Source of the DNA: CAUJIW01 sp963205175
GTDB lineage: Bacteria; Pseudomonadota; Alphaproteobacteria; Sphingomonadales; Sphingomonadaceae
Direction: 5' to 3' (one strand)
Length of the DNA stretch: 64,000 nt
Assembly (NCBI GenBank): GCA_041060555.1
Contig: JBEUDS010000001.1
Shown: one piece after another, positions 25,799 to 34,674 of the stretch
How positions within the stretch are numbered: the first letter of the stretch is position 1
Layout of the letters: every line of letters begins with the position of its first letter
Translations under genes and position numbers: made by a program
Notes under the pieces: model-generated
Told to the model about the DNA's origin: nothing
Seen by the model: only the letters and a program-made list of their open reading frames with translations
Databases searched by the model: none

Positions 25799-28240
25799 AT
25801 GGACGCGACGAGGTTTCTGACGACTGTTTCAGCGCTTGCGACCCTGGTCGCCGGGATGCCGGCGACGGTCCGGGCGGCTGACGACGGCGCTTTGCCAGAA
25901 ATCATTGTCACGGCACAAAAGCGCGAGGAACGGGTGCGCGACGTGCCGTTCACCATCACCGCCTATGGCGGCGACTTTCTGCGCGAGGTCGGGGTTGGCG
26001 AGTTCGATGATCTGTCGCGCTATGTGCCGGGCCTCAACATTCAGGAACAGAGCCCCAACAATCCCGGCTTCGTCATCCGTGGCATCACCTCCGACGATGG
26101 CGCCTCCCAGTCGGCGCCGCGCGTTTCGATCTACTACAACGGCGTCGATGTCAGCCGCTCGCGCGGTTCCTATTTCGACCTGTTCGACATCGAGGCGATC
26201 GAGGTCGCCAAGGGGCCGCAGGCGACGCTGTTCGGCACCGCCGCCGCCATCGGCGGCATCAGCGTGCGCTCGACCCGGCCGCAGGACGGTACCTCGGCCA
26301 GCATCGCCGGCACGCTGGGCAACTATGATCGCCGGGGTGTGGAGGGTCACCTCAACCACGGCGGCGCGGTGTTCGGCGCCCGCCTCGCCTGGAGCGTCAA
26401 GCAACGAGACGGCTATGTCGAGAATATCGCCGGATCAGCGGATTCCCAGCGGCCCGGTGGCCCCAGGGTCGCCGATCTCAACGGGCAGGACGTGGCGGCG
26501 GTGCGTGGCAGCCTGCGCTACACGCCGGGCGAGCGCTGGGCCAGCGATCTGATCGTCAGCTTCGACCGCCAGACGCCGCCGGGCACGGCGTTCAAGTCGG
26601 GGAACTTCGTGCCCACCGGGGGCACCACCTCACCCTATGGCTTCGCCGAGATCGCAGGCGCGCCAAGCGCGCTGAGCGCCCAGTATCTCGGCGGCGACCA
26701 GCCGGGCCTCAAACGCACGGTGTGGGATATCAACCTCACCAACAGCTACGACGTCGGTGATCACTGGACGATCACCGCCGTGACCGGGTGGCGTAAATTC
26801 GACAGCCTGGAGGTGTTCGACGCCGATGGCAGCCAGGCTTTCTATCTGGAATTCGCCGAGGACGCCGAAGGTCGCCAGTTCAATCAGGAGTTGCGGGCGA
26901 GCTTCGCCTACGACAAGGTGAAGGGCTTCGTCGGCGCCACCTATTTCCGCGAGACCGGCAGCCAGCGGGTGCCGTTCCTGACCGAGGTAGGCACCTACGC
27001 CCAGTGCACGGCGCTGCCGTCGTCGCTGGCCGCCGCCTACGGCCTGCCTGCCGGCACGCCGATGAGCGTGCTGATCGCGCTGGGTGCCGGCTATTCGCCG
27101 AGCAGTCCGGTTGTTCAGGCGCTGCTGGCGACACCGTGCGTGGCCGCCAACGGCAGCGTGCCGGCCGCCGGCATCACCGCCGCGCTGACCGGCGGGCTGC
27201 TGAGCCAGCAGCTCTACACCTCGTGGACCCGCAACTCCGCCACCAACGAATCCTTCTCGGTGTTCGGCGACGTGACCTACACGCCGGCGCCGCGGCTTGA
27301 CGTGACCATTGGCGTCCGCGCGGTTTGGGAGGACCGGACCGCGCGCTATGCCTCGAACGTGCCCAATGCCTATCTGGGCACCACCAATCTTGGTCTGGCG
27401 CCTCTGCCGTTCGCCAATACCGGTGGCGACACGGTCAGCGCCAGCGCCTCCAACAACGCGGTGATGCCACGCTTCAACCTGCTGTATCGCCTGAACGACG
27501 CCACCAACCTGTACGCCACCATCGGCTATGGCCGTCGTTCTCCGGTGTTGCAGTGGGACAGCGTGGCGAACGGCAGTGGTGTTTATGTGCCGACCCTGAC
27601 CGAGGTTCCGGCGGAGAAGATCTGGAACTACGAAGGCGGCGTGAAATCGGCGCTGTTCGACAACCGGATGCAGCTGGAGGCGTCGGTTTATTATCAGACC
27701 TACGAGAATTTCCAGGTCAGCGTTGTCGAGGACAGCCGTGTCGTCACGCGCAATGCCGGCGAAGCCACCAACTGGGGCGCTGAACTGAGCCTACGGGGGC
27801 GGCCGGTCTCTGGTCTCCACCTGTTTGCGACGCTGGGCTATGTCGACGCCAAGATCGCCGACAAGGCGGCCAATGGCGAGTTCGCCAACAGCCGGTTCCG
27901 GTTGCAACCGAAATGGCAGACGTCGCTGGGCCTAACCTGGGATCAGCCTGTCGGCGAGTCCCTGCGCCTGTTCGTGACGCCAACCTGGACCTGGCAGTCG
28001 CAGCTCTATTTCGACGTACCCAACAGCGACCTGTTGTCACAAGATGGCTATCATCTGGTCAACGTTCGTGCCGGTCTGGGGGCGATCGACGACCGCTGGC
28101 AGGTGGAGGTCTTCGCCAACAACCTGTTCGACAGGAACTATCTGATCGATGCCGGCAATACCGGCGATTCATTCGGGTATCCCACCTTCATCGCGGGCGA
28201 GCCGCGCATGTACGGGATGCGCGTGAAATTCTCGATGTAA
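25799..28240 (+). CDS. TonB-dependent outer membrane receptor
   Basis: An 813-aa outer-membrane transporter. ATG 25799 has AAAGGAGGG 6 bases upstream and opens a signal peptide (RFLTTVSALATLVAGMPATVRAAD). A TonB box-like EIIVTAQKREE follows, then the plug (VPFTITAYGGDFLREVGV, RYVPGLNIQEQ, IEVAKGPQATLFG) and a long barrel ending GMRVKFSM. The sequence type is that of sphingomonad/alphaproteobacterial receptors for diverse organic substrates rather than classical siderophores. A Tat-exported PhoD phosphatase starts 30 bases downstream, so a phosphate ester is a reasonable ligand guess; this is inference from context. Confidence 0.94.
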   Translation: MDATRFLTTVSALATLVAGMPATVRAADDGALPEIIVTAQKREERVRDVPFTITAYGGDFLREVGVGEFDDLSRYVPGLNIQEQSPNNPGFVIRGITSDDGASQSAPRVSIYYNGVDVSRSRGSYFDLFDIEAIEVAKGPQATLFGTAAAIGGISVRSTRPQDGTSASIAGTLGNYDRRGVEGHLNHGGAVFGARLAWSVKQRDGYVENIAGSADSQRPGGPRVADLNGQDVAAVRGSLRYTPGERWASDLIVSFDRQTPPGTAFKSGNFVPTGGTTSPYGFAEIAGAPSALSAQYLGGDQPGLKRTVWDINLTNSYDVGDHWTITAVTGWRKFDSLEVFDADGSQAFYLEFAEDAEGRQFNQELRASFAYDKVKGFVGATYFRETGSQRVPFLTEVGTYAQCTALPSSLAAAYGLPAGTPMSVLIALGAGYSPSSPVVQALLATPCVAANGSVPAAGITAALTGGLLSQQLYTSWTRNSATNESFSVFGDVTYTPAPRLDVTIGVRAVWEDRTARYASNVPNAYLGTTNLGLAPLPFANTGGDTVSASASNNAVMPRFNLLYRLNDATNLYATIGYGRRSPVLQWDSVANGSGVYVPTLTEVPAEKIWNYEGGVKSALFDNRMQLEASVYYQTYENFQVSVVEDSRVVTRNAGEATNWGAELSLRGRPVSGLHLFATLGYVDAKIADKAANGEFANSRFRLQPKWQTSLGLTWDQPVGESLRLFVTPTWTWQSQLYFDVPNSDLLSQDGYHLVNVRAGLGAIDDRWQVEVFANNLFDRNYLIDAGNTGDSFGYPTFIAGEPRMYGMRVKFSM

Positions 28241-28270
28241 CCGGCGCTGGCCAGAAGAGGAGTTGCAGAC

Positions 28271-29935
28271 ATGCTCAATCGGCGTGGATTTCTGAAAACG
28301 GGCGTGGCCGGCGGTCTGACCGCGGGCCTGCCGCTGGCCGGTGCACGTGCGCAGGCGGCGGGCAGCTTTACCCATGGTGTGGCGAGTGGTGACCCGCTGG
28401 CCGACCGCGTCATCCTGTGGACCCGCTATGTCCCCGCCGATGGCGCGGCCGCCGAGGTGGCGTGGGAGGTGGCGACCGATGCCGGTTTCGCCAGCATCGT
28501 CGCCAGCGGCAAGGGGCATGCCACGCCCGAGCGCGACTTCACGGTGAAGGTGGATGCCCGTCCGCTGGCGCCGGGCGGCCGCTATTTCTATCGTTTCCGC
28601 GACAGCGGCGGTCAGATTTCGACGGTCGGCCAGACCCGCACGCTGCCCACTGGTGCTGTCGAGGCGCTGAACATCGCGCTGTTCTCCTGCTCCAACTTGC
28701 CGTTCGGCTATTTCAACGCCTATGCCCATGCGGCGGCGCGCGATGACATCGACCTCGCGCTGCACGTCGGGGATTACATCTACGAGTATCAGCGCGGCAC
28801 TTATCCGCCCGAGCAGGCCGTGGTTGATGGCCGTCATGTCGAGCCGACCAACGAGATCGTCGCGCTGGCCGATTATCGCCAGCGCTATGCCCAGTATCGC
28901 CGCGATCCCGACCTGCAGGCGGTGCACCAGCGGCTGCCGTTCCTGTGCGTGTGGGATGACCATGAGCTGGCCAACAACACATGGAAGGGGGGCGCGCAGA
29001 ACCACCAGCCGGACAGCGAAGGGCCATGGGACCGCCGCTGGCGGGCCGCCTACCAGGCCTATTGCGAGTGGCTGCCGATCCGTGAGCAGGCGCCGGGCCT
29101 GATCTATCGCCGCTTCGACTGGGGCCGGCTGGCCTCGCTGATCATGCTTGATACCCGTTTCATCGGTCGCGACGAGCAGTTCGACTACAAGGAGTTGCTC
29201 GGGAGCGTCGACAAGAACGATCCGGCGGCCGTCACCCAGGCGCTGCGCCAGTTCGGCCAGACCGTGCTTGATGATCCCAGGCGGTCGATCCTCGGCCACG
29301 CCCAGGAACGCTGGCTGGCGCGACAGATGGCGGACTCCAGGGCGCGCGGCGTGCCCTGGCAGGTTCTCGGCCAGCAGGTGCTGGCCGGCTGGTCGCGCAT
29401 GCCGCCGGAACTGCCGTCGATCCTCGGCCCGCAGACGCCGTCCTATGTACGCGAATATGTGTCGGCCGGCGCCATTGCCGGCGGGCTAGGCCTGCCGGCC
29501 AATCTCGACGCCTGGGCCGGCTACCCGGCGGCGCGTCGCCGGCTGGTCGACGACATTCTCAAATATGCCGACAACGCGGTCATTCTGGCCGGCGATACAC
29601 ATAACGCCTGGGCGTTCGAGCTGCTGGGCGGTCCCGACGGCCGGCCGGCGGCGGTGGAGTTCGGCACTCACAGCGTCACCTCGCCGGGCATGGAAAGTGC
29701 TTTCGAGAATACCAGCGGGCTGGCGGCGCTGCTGGTGGCGGCCAATCCCGAACTGAAGTGGGTCGACACCCACCATCGCGGTTATTGCACGGTCCGGTTC
29801 ACGCCGGAGTCGGCGACCGCGGAATTCGTGTTGCTCAAGACCATCAAGGAGCGCTCGACCCAGCTCGACGGTCTGGTCCGCGCCGAGGTGAAGGCGGTGA
29901 AGGGGCCGGGGGTCAGTCCGCTGACATTCGGGTGA
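28271..29935 (+). CDS. phoD: PhoD family alkaline phosphatase, Tat-exported
   Basis: A 554-aa periplasmic or secreted phosphodiesterase/phosphatase that releases phosphate from organic esters, normally with Fe and Ca in the site. It has a twin-arginine signal (RRGFLKTGVAGGLTAG ending ARAQA), an N-terminal beta domain (FTHGVASGDPLADRVILWTRY), and metal-site motifs LHVGDYIYEY, VWDDHELANNTW and ILAGDTHNAW. ATG 28271 has AAGAGGAG upstream. It is in one operon with the TonB receptor (30-base gap). No Pho box was recognised. A terminator-like hairpin follows. Confidence 0.94.
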   Translation: MLNRRGFLKTGVAGGLTAGLPLAGARAQAAGSFTHGVASGDPLADRVILWTRYVPADGAAAEVAWEVATDAGFASIVASGKGHATPERDFTVKVDARPLAPGGRYFYRFRDSGGQISTVGQTRTLPTGAVEALNIALFSCSNLPFGYFNAYAHAAARDDIDLALHVGDYIYEYQRGTYPPEQAVVDGRHVEPTNEIVALADYRQRYAQYRRDPDLQAVHQRLPFLCVWDDHELANNTWKGGAQNHQPDSEGPWDRRWRAAYQAYCEWLPIREQAPGLIYRRFDWGRLASLIMLDTRFIGRDEQFDYKELLGSVDKNDPAAVTQALRQFGQTVLDDPRRSILGHAQERWLARQMADSRARGVPWQVLGQQVLAGWSRMPPELPSILGPQTPSYVREYVSAGAIAGGLGLPANLDAWAGYPAARRRLVDDILKYADNAVILAGDTHNAWAFELLGGPDGRPAAVEFGTHSVTSPGMESAFENTSGLAALLVAANPELKWVDTHHRGYCTVRFTPESATAEFVLLKTIKERSTQLDGLVRAEVKAVKGPGVSPLTFG

Positions 29936-29990
29936 ACAGGCTCACGCTGGACGCGTGCTGCGGCTTGCTGGGCATCGCCAGTGTCGCGAC

Positions 29991-30020
29991 GGGGATGGCG
30001 CCATGACGGCCGCCATCCCC
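29991..30020. terminator. Hairpin between convergent phoD and nitroreductase genes
   Basis: Perfect 10-bp stem GGGGATGGCG (29991-30000) with CGCCATCCCC (30011-30020), loop of 10 bases. It is placed between two converging genes, so it may end transcription from both sides, although T runs are lacking. Confidence 0.55.
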
Positions 30021-30030
30021 GGCGAACAGG

Positions 30031-30645
30031 CTAGAGGTCACATGCCGGTGCCCAGGTGCTGACCACGGCGTCGTAGTCGGGGCGTGGCCGTTCCTCCAGT
30101 GGCTTGTCGGAGGAACCGAGGAAGATGAATCCGGCGATGCGGTCACCGGGTTCGCCGCCCAGCAGGCGCACCACGCCTTCGGAGAAGGCGGGCCATTCGG
30201 TCAGCCAGTTGCCGCGATAGCCCAGCGCATGGGCCGCCAGCAGCAGGTTCTGGCAGGCCGCTCCGGCCGAGAGTTCCTGTTCCCACGCCGGAATCGGGTG
30301 GTCACGCTTCACCCGGCTCAGCACTGCCACCAGCACCGGCGCCTGGTGGGCAAACGCCCGGGTGTTGTCGATCAGTACCGGTGTTGCCTGCGGGTTCTCC
30401 GCCTTCAGCACCGCGACAAGCGCCTCGCCGAAGGCGGCGCGAGTCGCCTTGGGCACCACCACGAAGCGCCACGGCGCCAGCTTGCCATGGTCCGGCACCC
30501 GTGACGCACAGGTGAGAATCTGCCGCAGTTCGGCGTCGTCGGGCCCCGGTGCCACCAGGTCGCGCGCCTTGCCGGAACGGCGGCTGAGCAGCAGGCGCAG
30601 CGTCGAGCTGCGGTCGTTGAACGCAGTGGGGGCAGAGACGGTCAT
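30031..30645 (-). CDS. Nitroreductase family protein (YdjA-like)
   Basis: A 204-aa FMN-dependent NAD(P)H oxidoreductase. ATG 30645 has GGGAG upstream; the in-frame extension to 30684 is not family-like. Motifs: RRSGKARDLVAPGPDDAELRQIL at the N-terminus (flavin-binding RRS), SRVPDHGKLAPWRFVVV, then GAACQNLLLAAHALGYRGNWLT and FIFLGSSDKPLEERPRP. Cytosolic. It is divergent from the second TonB receptor, with only 59 bases between starts. The physiological substrate is unknown. Confidence 0.9.
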   Translation of the reverse strand: MTVSAPTAFNDRSSTLRLLLSRRSGKARDLVAPGPDDAELRQILTCASRVPDHGKLAPWRFVVVPKATRAAFGEALVAVLKAENPQATPVLIDNTRAFAHQAPVLVAVLSRVKRDHPIPAWEQELSAGAACQNLLLAAHALGYRGNWLTEWPAFSEGVVRLLGGEPGDRIAGFIFLGSSDKPLEERPRPDYDAVVSTWAPACDL

Positions 30646-30704
30646 TGGGGGGCTCCCGCAAAAAGTTTTTGGGCCTGAGTCCAAGGCGAGCTAACACGCG
30701 GGGC

Positions 30705-32768
30705 ATGACAAAAAAACCATGGATATTGGTCGCAGGCGCGGTGTCGCTCATCGCGTCGGGGGGAAGGGGCGCTGCGGCGCAGGACGTGACGGTGCTGGCC
30801 AGCCCGTTGCCGGCGCCACCGGGACAGGCCGCCTACAGCGTGCAGACGCTGGCGGCCGGGCAGCTGGCCAACCAGCCGGCCGACCGGCTCGACGAGGTGC
30901 TGAAGCAGGCTGCCGGTTTCCAGCTGTTCCGGCGGGCCGGCAGCCGTACCGCCAACCCGACCGCGCAGGGGCCGACGCTGCGGGCGCTGGGCGGCAATGC
31001 CGCCGCCCGGGCGCTGGTGCTGCTGGATGGCGTGCCGCAGGACGATCCGTTCGGCGGCTGGATTTCCTGGGACGTGCTGACGCCCGACCGGCTGGGCTGG
31101 GCGCGCATCACCCGCGGTGGTGGTGCCGGCGCCTTCGGCAATGGTGCACTGGCCGGGACGATCGAGCTGAACGGCCGGCCGCTCGACCGCGCCGGCGGCC
31201 TCGCCGCCAGGGCGGAATATGGCTCCTACGACAGCTGGCTGGCCTCGGCGATGCTCGATGCGCCGCTGGGGCGCGGGGCGGTCGGCCTGTCGGCGCGCAT
31301 GGAGCGTTCCGACGGCTTCATCCTGATCCCCGCCGACCAGCGCGGCAGTGTCGACGTGCCGGCCAAGTCGGACAGCTGGAGCGTCGAGGCCCGTGGCGTC
31401 GCGCCGCTGGGCGACACGACCTCGCTGTCGCTGCGTGCGGTGGCGTTCGAGGAGAACCGGCTGGCCGGCCTTGAGGTCGCGCCCAACCGCAGCCTTGGCG
31501 TCGATGCCAGTGCCCGGCTGGCGGGCGAAGGCCACTGGCGGTGGGAAGCGCTGGCCTACGTCAAGCACCGGGTGTTCGAGAGCGGCTTCGGCGCCGTCGC
31601 CAGCGACCGGTCCACCGCGTCCGCCTCGCTCGACCAGTATAACGTGCCGGCCACCGGGGTTGGCGGCAAGCTGGAGCTGCGGCCGCCGGTGGGCGAGCAT
31701 CATGTGCTGCAACTGGGCATGGACGTTCGCGCCGCCACCGGCGAGACGCATGAGCGATTCCGCAACCTGGGGTCAGGGTTCACGCGCCAGCGGCTGGCCG
31801 GTGGCGACGCGCTGACGCTGGGCGCCTTCCTGGAGGACAGCTGGACGCCGGGTGGCGGCGTCACGCTGACCGGGGGCGTCCGGCTTGATCACTGGCGGTT
31901 CTCCGGGGGACGCCGACAGGAGCGCGACATCGCCACTGGCGCGCTGACGCTGGACCAGGATTTCTCCAGCCGTTCGGGCACCCGTGCCAGCGGCCGGGCT
32001 GCCATTGCCTGGGCGCCGACGACGGCTATAAACCTGCGCGCGGCGGCCTACACCAGCCTCCGCACGCCGACGCTGAACGAACTCTATCGGCCATTCCGGG
32101 TTGGTAATGATGTCACCGAGGCCAATGCCGCCCTGAAGCCGGAGCGGCTGAAGGGCGCCGAGGTCGGCCTGCGCTACCAGCCGATCGAGGCTGCGAGCAT
32201 CGATCTCACGCTGTTCGACAACCGCATCGAGGACGCCATCGGCAACGTCAGCCGGGGCGTCGGGCCGGGCGTCTTCCCGTCGGTGGGCTTCCTGCCGGCC
32301 GGTGGCGTCTATCGGGTGCGCGACAACCTTGATGAGGTGCGCAGCCGGGGCATCGAGGCGCGCGGCCATCTGGCCTATGGCGGCTGGCGGCTGGAGGGCG
32401 CTTACGCCTATGCCGATGCCGAGGTCCGCACGGCCGACGCCGCGCCGGGCCTTGAAGGGCTGGCGCTGCCGCAGGCGCCGCGCCACGCCGCCAGCCTGTC
32501 GCTGGCCTATGAGCAGGCGACGTTCGGTCTCATGGGGCAGGGCACTTACAGCGCGGCCGTCTGGGAGGACGACCTCAACACCCGCCGGCTCGACGAGGCA
32601 CTGACACTGGACGCGCAGGCGTGGGTGAATCTGACGCCGTCGCTGACCATACGGCTGCGCGGGCAGAATATCACCGACGCGCAGGTGGACTCGGCGATTG
32701 CCGCCAATGGCGTCATCACCCGTGGCGCACCGCGGACGCTGTGGGTCGGGCTGAGCTGGAGCCGCTGA
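30705..32768 (+). CDS. TonB-dependent receptor (BtuB/siderophore-receptor type)
   Basis: A 687-aa outer-membrane transporter. ATG 30705 opens a signal peptide (KKPWILVAGAVSLIASGGRGAAAQ). The plug shows DVTVLASPLPAPP, DRLDEVLKQAAGFQLFRR, ALVLLDGVPQDDPFGGWISWD and ARITRGGGAGAFGNGALAGTIEL. The barrel contains LRAAAYTSLRTPTLNELYRPFRVG, a strong signature of BtuB/FepA-like receptors, and ends in RTLWVGLSWSR. Ligand uncertain (cobalamin, siderophore or other metal complex). No cobalamin riboswitch or Fur box fits into the 59 bases before it. Confidence 0.92.
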   Translation: MTKKPWILVAGAVSLIASGGRGAAAQDVTVLASPLPAPPGQAAYSVQTLAAGQLANQPADRLDEVLKQAAGFQLFRRAGSRTANPTAQGPTLRALGGNAAARALVLLDGVPQDDPFGGWISWDVLTPDRLGWARITRGGGAGAFGNGALAGTIELNGRPLDRAGGLAARAEYGSYDSWLASAMLDAPLGRGAVGLSARMERSDGFILIPADQRGSVDVPAKSDSWSVEARGVAPLGDTTSLSLRAVAFEENRLAGLEVAPNRSLGVDASARLAGEGHWRWEALAYVKHRVFESGFGAVASDRSTASASLDQYNVPATGVGGKLELRPPVGEHHVLQLGMDVRAATGETHERFRNLGSGFTRQRLAGGDALTLGAFLEDSWTPGGGVTLTGGVRLDHWRFSGGRRQERDIATGALTLDQDFSSRSGTRASGRAAIAWAPTTAINLRAAAYTSLRTPTLNELYRPFRVGNDVTEANAALKPERLKGAEVGLRYQPIEAASIDLTLFDNRIEDAIGNVSRGVGPGVFPSVGFLPAGGVYRVRDNLDEVRSRGIEARGHLAYGGWRLEGAYAYADAEVRTADAAPGLEGLALPQAPRHAASLSLAYEQATFGLMGQGTYSAAVWEDDLNTRRLDEALTLDAQAWVNLTPSLTIRLRGQNITDAQVDSAIAANGVITRGAPRTLWVGLSWSR

Positions 32769-32839
32769 GCCCAGGCTGGCCGGGTAGGGTGATCGTGAGT
32801 CGCCGACGTCGCCTGGCGGTCTGCCGGCGCCGGGCGCTC

Positions 32840-33076
32840 TCAGTGCTGGTGATCGTCGTGCAGACCTGGTTCGAGCAGCTTGTGCATGTGGACGACGACG
32901 AACTTCATCTGGGCGTCGTCGACGGTGCGCTGGGCCGCGCTGCGCCAGGCCTTCTCGGCCGAGGCATAGTCCGGAAAGAAGCCGACCACTTCGAGGTTGT
33001 TCAGGTCTTCGAATTCGAGGCCGCGCGGGTCTTTCACCCGGCCGCCGAACACCAGATGCATCAGGTTGCTTGCCAT
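32840..33076 (-). CDS. DUF4170 protein
   Basis: A 78-aa protein of unknown function found mainly in Alphaproteobacteria. The family look is clear: NLMHLVFGGRVKDPRGLEFEDLNNLEVVGFFPDYASAEKAWRSAAQRTVDDAQMKFVVVHMHKLLEP. It ends in a His-rich HDDHQH tail, which may bind metal by chance. It follows the dipeptide epimerase by 16 bases on the same strand, so it is probably the last gene of the mlaC-carbonic anhydrase-epimerase operon. Confidence 0.88.
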   Translation of the reverse strand: MASNLMHLVFGGRVKDPRGLEFEDLNNLEVVGFFPDYASAEKAWRSAAQRTVDDAQMKFVVVHMHKLLEPGLHDDHQH

Positions 33077-33092
33077 TGTTCGTCCGTTCGCA

Positions 33093-34100
33093 TCAGCCCC
33101 AGAGGGCAGGGGGGGAAGGGAAAACCTTACCTTTTTGGTAGGTCAGTCCCGTCACGCGCTCTTCCGCCAAAAGCAGGGGGCCGTCAAGGTCGACGAATTG
33201 TGCAGTTCTCGCCAGCAGCAGCGCCGGCGCCATGGCGAGCGATGAGCCGACCATGCAGCCGACCATGATCCGCATGTCGGCGCTACGCGCCGCATCGGCG
33301 AGCCTGAGCGCCTCGGTCAGCCCGCCGGCCTTGTCCAGCTTGATGTTCACCGCGTCGTAGCGACCGGCGAGCGCCGCCACGTCCGCCGCCACATGGCAGG
33401 ACTCGTCGGCGCACAGCGGCACCGGGCTGGCGCCCCGCACCAGCACGGCATCGGCGCCCGCCGGCAGTGGCTGCTCGATCAGCACCACGCCCAGCTCGGC
33501 ACAGCGCGGCGCCAGCCGGGTCAGCACGTCGGCTGTCCAGCCTTCGTTGGCATCGACGATCAGCCGGGTATCCGGTGCGGCGGCACGGACCGCCCGCAGC
33601 CGGTCGAGGTCGGCCTCGCCGCCGAGTTTCAGCTTGAGCAGCGCGTGGCCGCGCGCGATGGCCGCGCGAGCCGCATCGGCCATCGCATCCGGTGTGTCCA
33701 GGCTCAGTGTATAGGCGGTCTCGACCGGCACCGGCGCGTCCACGCCGGCCAGTTGCCAGGCCGGCTTGCCGGTGGTCTTGGCCTCCAGGTCCCACAGCGC
33801 GCAGTCGATGGCGTTGCGCGCGGCACCGGCGGGCAGCAGGCTGGCGATGGCGGCGCGCCCGCCGCCCGCCTCCAGCGCCGGGCGCACCGCCTCGATCTGT
33901 GCCAGCACGCTGTCCAGCGACTCACCATAGCGGGCATAGGGCACGGCTTCCGCCCAGCCGCGCGCGGCCTCGGTTTCCAGCGCCACCGTCACGACCTCGG
34001 CGACGGTCTTGCTGCCACGGGCGATGGTGAAGTGGCCCCGGATCGGGAAGCGGTCAATGCCGACGGCAAGCCGGACCTCGGGCAACTTCGTTTCAGGCAT
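33093..34100 (-). CDS. L-Ala-D/L-Glu (dipeptide) epimerase
   Basis: A 335-aa enolase-superfamily enzyme of the mandelate racemase/muconate-lactonizing subgroup, which epimerises dipeptides, typically in murein peptide recycling. ATG 34100 overlaps the end of the carbonic anhydrase-like gene by 8 bases. Seen: the capping domain (HFTIARGSKTVAEVVTVAL), the catalytic base segment LLKLKLGG (KxK), metal ligands in LIVDANEGW, LIEQPLP and LCADESC, and the second Lys in VNIKLDKAGG. The C-terminal FVDLDGPLLL fits the family. Annotation as epimerase is supported by these motifs; exact dipeptide unknown. Confidence 0.9.
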   Translation of the reverse strand: MPETKLPEVRLAVGIDRFPIRGHFTIARGSKTVAEVVTVALETEAARGWAEAVPYARYGESLDSVLAQIEAVRPALEAGGGRAAIASLLPAGAARNAIDCALWDLEAKTTGKPAWQLAGVDAPVPVETAYTLSLDTPDAMADAARAAIARGHALLKLKLGGEADLDRLRAVRAAAPDTRLIVDANEGWTADVLTRLAPRCAELGVVLIEQPLPAGADAVLVRGASPVPLCADESCHVAADVAALAGRYDAVNIKLDKAGGLTEALRLADAARSADMRIMVGCMVGSSLAMAPALLLARTAQFVDLDGPLLLAEERVTGLTYQKGKVFPSPPALWG

Positions 34101-34674
34101 TGGCGCCCATGGCCTCGAACTCGGCGGTGAGCCGGGCCAGCGTTTCCTGCACGAAGCGCTCGAAATCCGGCCCGTCCCAGGCGCGGTGGTCGCCGCGCGC
34201 ATAGGCCAGCGCGTTGCGGTGGTACATGGCGGCGTTCATCCGGTTGGCGATCCAGTTGTTCTGGGTGCGGATGATTTTTGCTGGCGCACCGACAACGATG
34301 GAGTTGTCCGGCACCTGCATGCCGTCCTTGAGATAGGCGTGCTGGCCGATGATGCAGTTGTCGCCGACCACGACCCCGTCATAGAGCGTGGCGTTGATGC
34401 CGATCAGGCAGTTGTTGCCAATCCGGCAGCCATGAATGGTGGCATGGTGGGTGATCGAGCAATGGTCGCCAATCACCACCGGCAGGCCGGGGCTGGTGTG
34501 GACCATGGTGAAGTCCTGCACGTTGGTATGGCGGCCGATGATGATCTCGGCGGCCTCGGAGCGCATCACCACGTTGGGCCAGATCGACGCGCCCTCGCCC
34601 AGTGTCACCCGCCCATAGAGCTGGGCGCTGGGATGGACGAACGCGGCGGCGGCGAGATCGAGCGTGCTGGTCAT
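34093..34674 (-). CDS. Gamma-carbonic anhydrase family protein
   Basis: A 193-aa left-handed beta-helix trimer of hexapeptide repeats (YGRVTLGEGASIWPNVVMRSEAAEIIIGRHTNVQDF). Metal-site histidines are visible: MVHTSPGLP and THHATIHGC. The C-terminal helix follows (NNWIANRMNAAMYHRNALAYARGDHRAWDG). Members may be true carbonic anhydrases or related acyl/metal-binding proteins. It overlaps mlaC by 4 bases (ATGA) and the epimerase by 8, so the three are translationally coupled. Confidence 0.92.
   Translation of the reverse strand: MTSTLDLAAAAFVHPSAQLYGRVTLGEGASIWPNVVMRSEAAEIIIGRHTNVQDFTMVHTSPGLPVVIGDHCSITHHATIHGCRIGNNCLIGINATLYDGVVVGDNCIIGQHAYLKDGMQVPDNSIVVGAPAKIIRTQNNWIANRMNAAMYHRNALAYARGDHRAWDGPDFERFVQETLARLTAEFEAMGANA

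Noticed and set aside
30646..30704. Cobalamin riboswitch or Fur box before the second TonB receptor
   Set aside because: Only 59 bases separate the divergent start codons, too short for a cobalamin riboswitch, and no Fur-like palindrome was seen.
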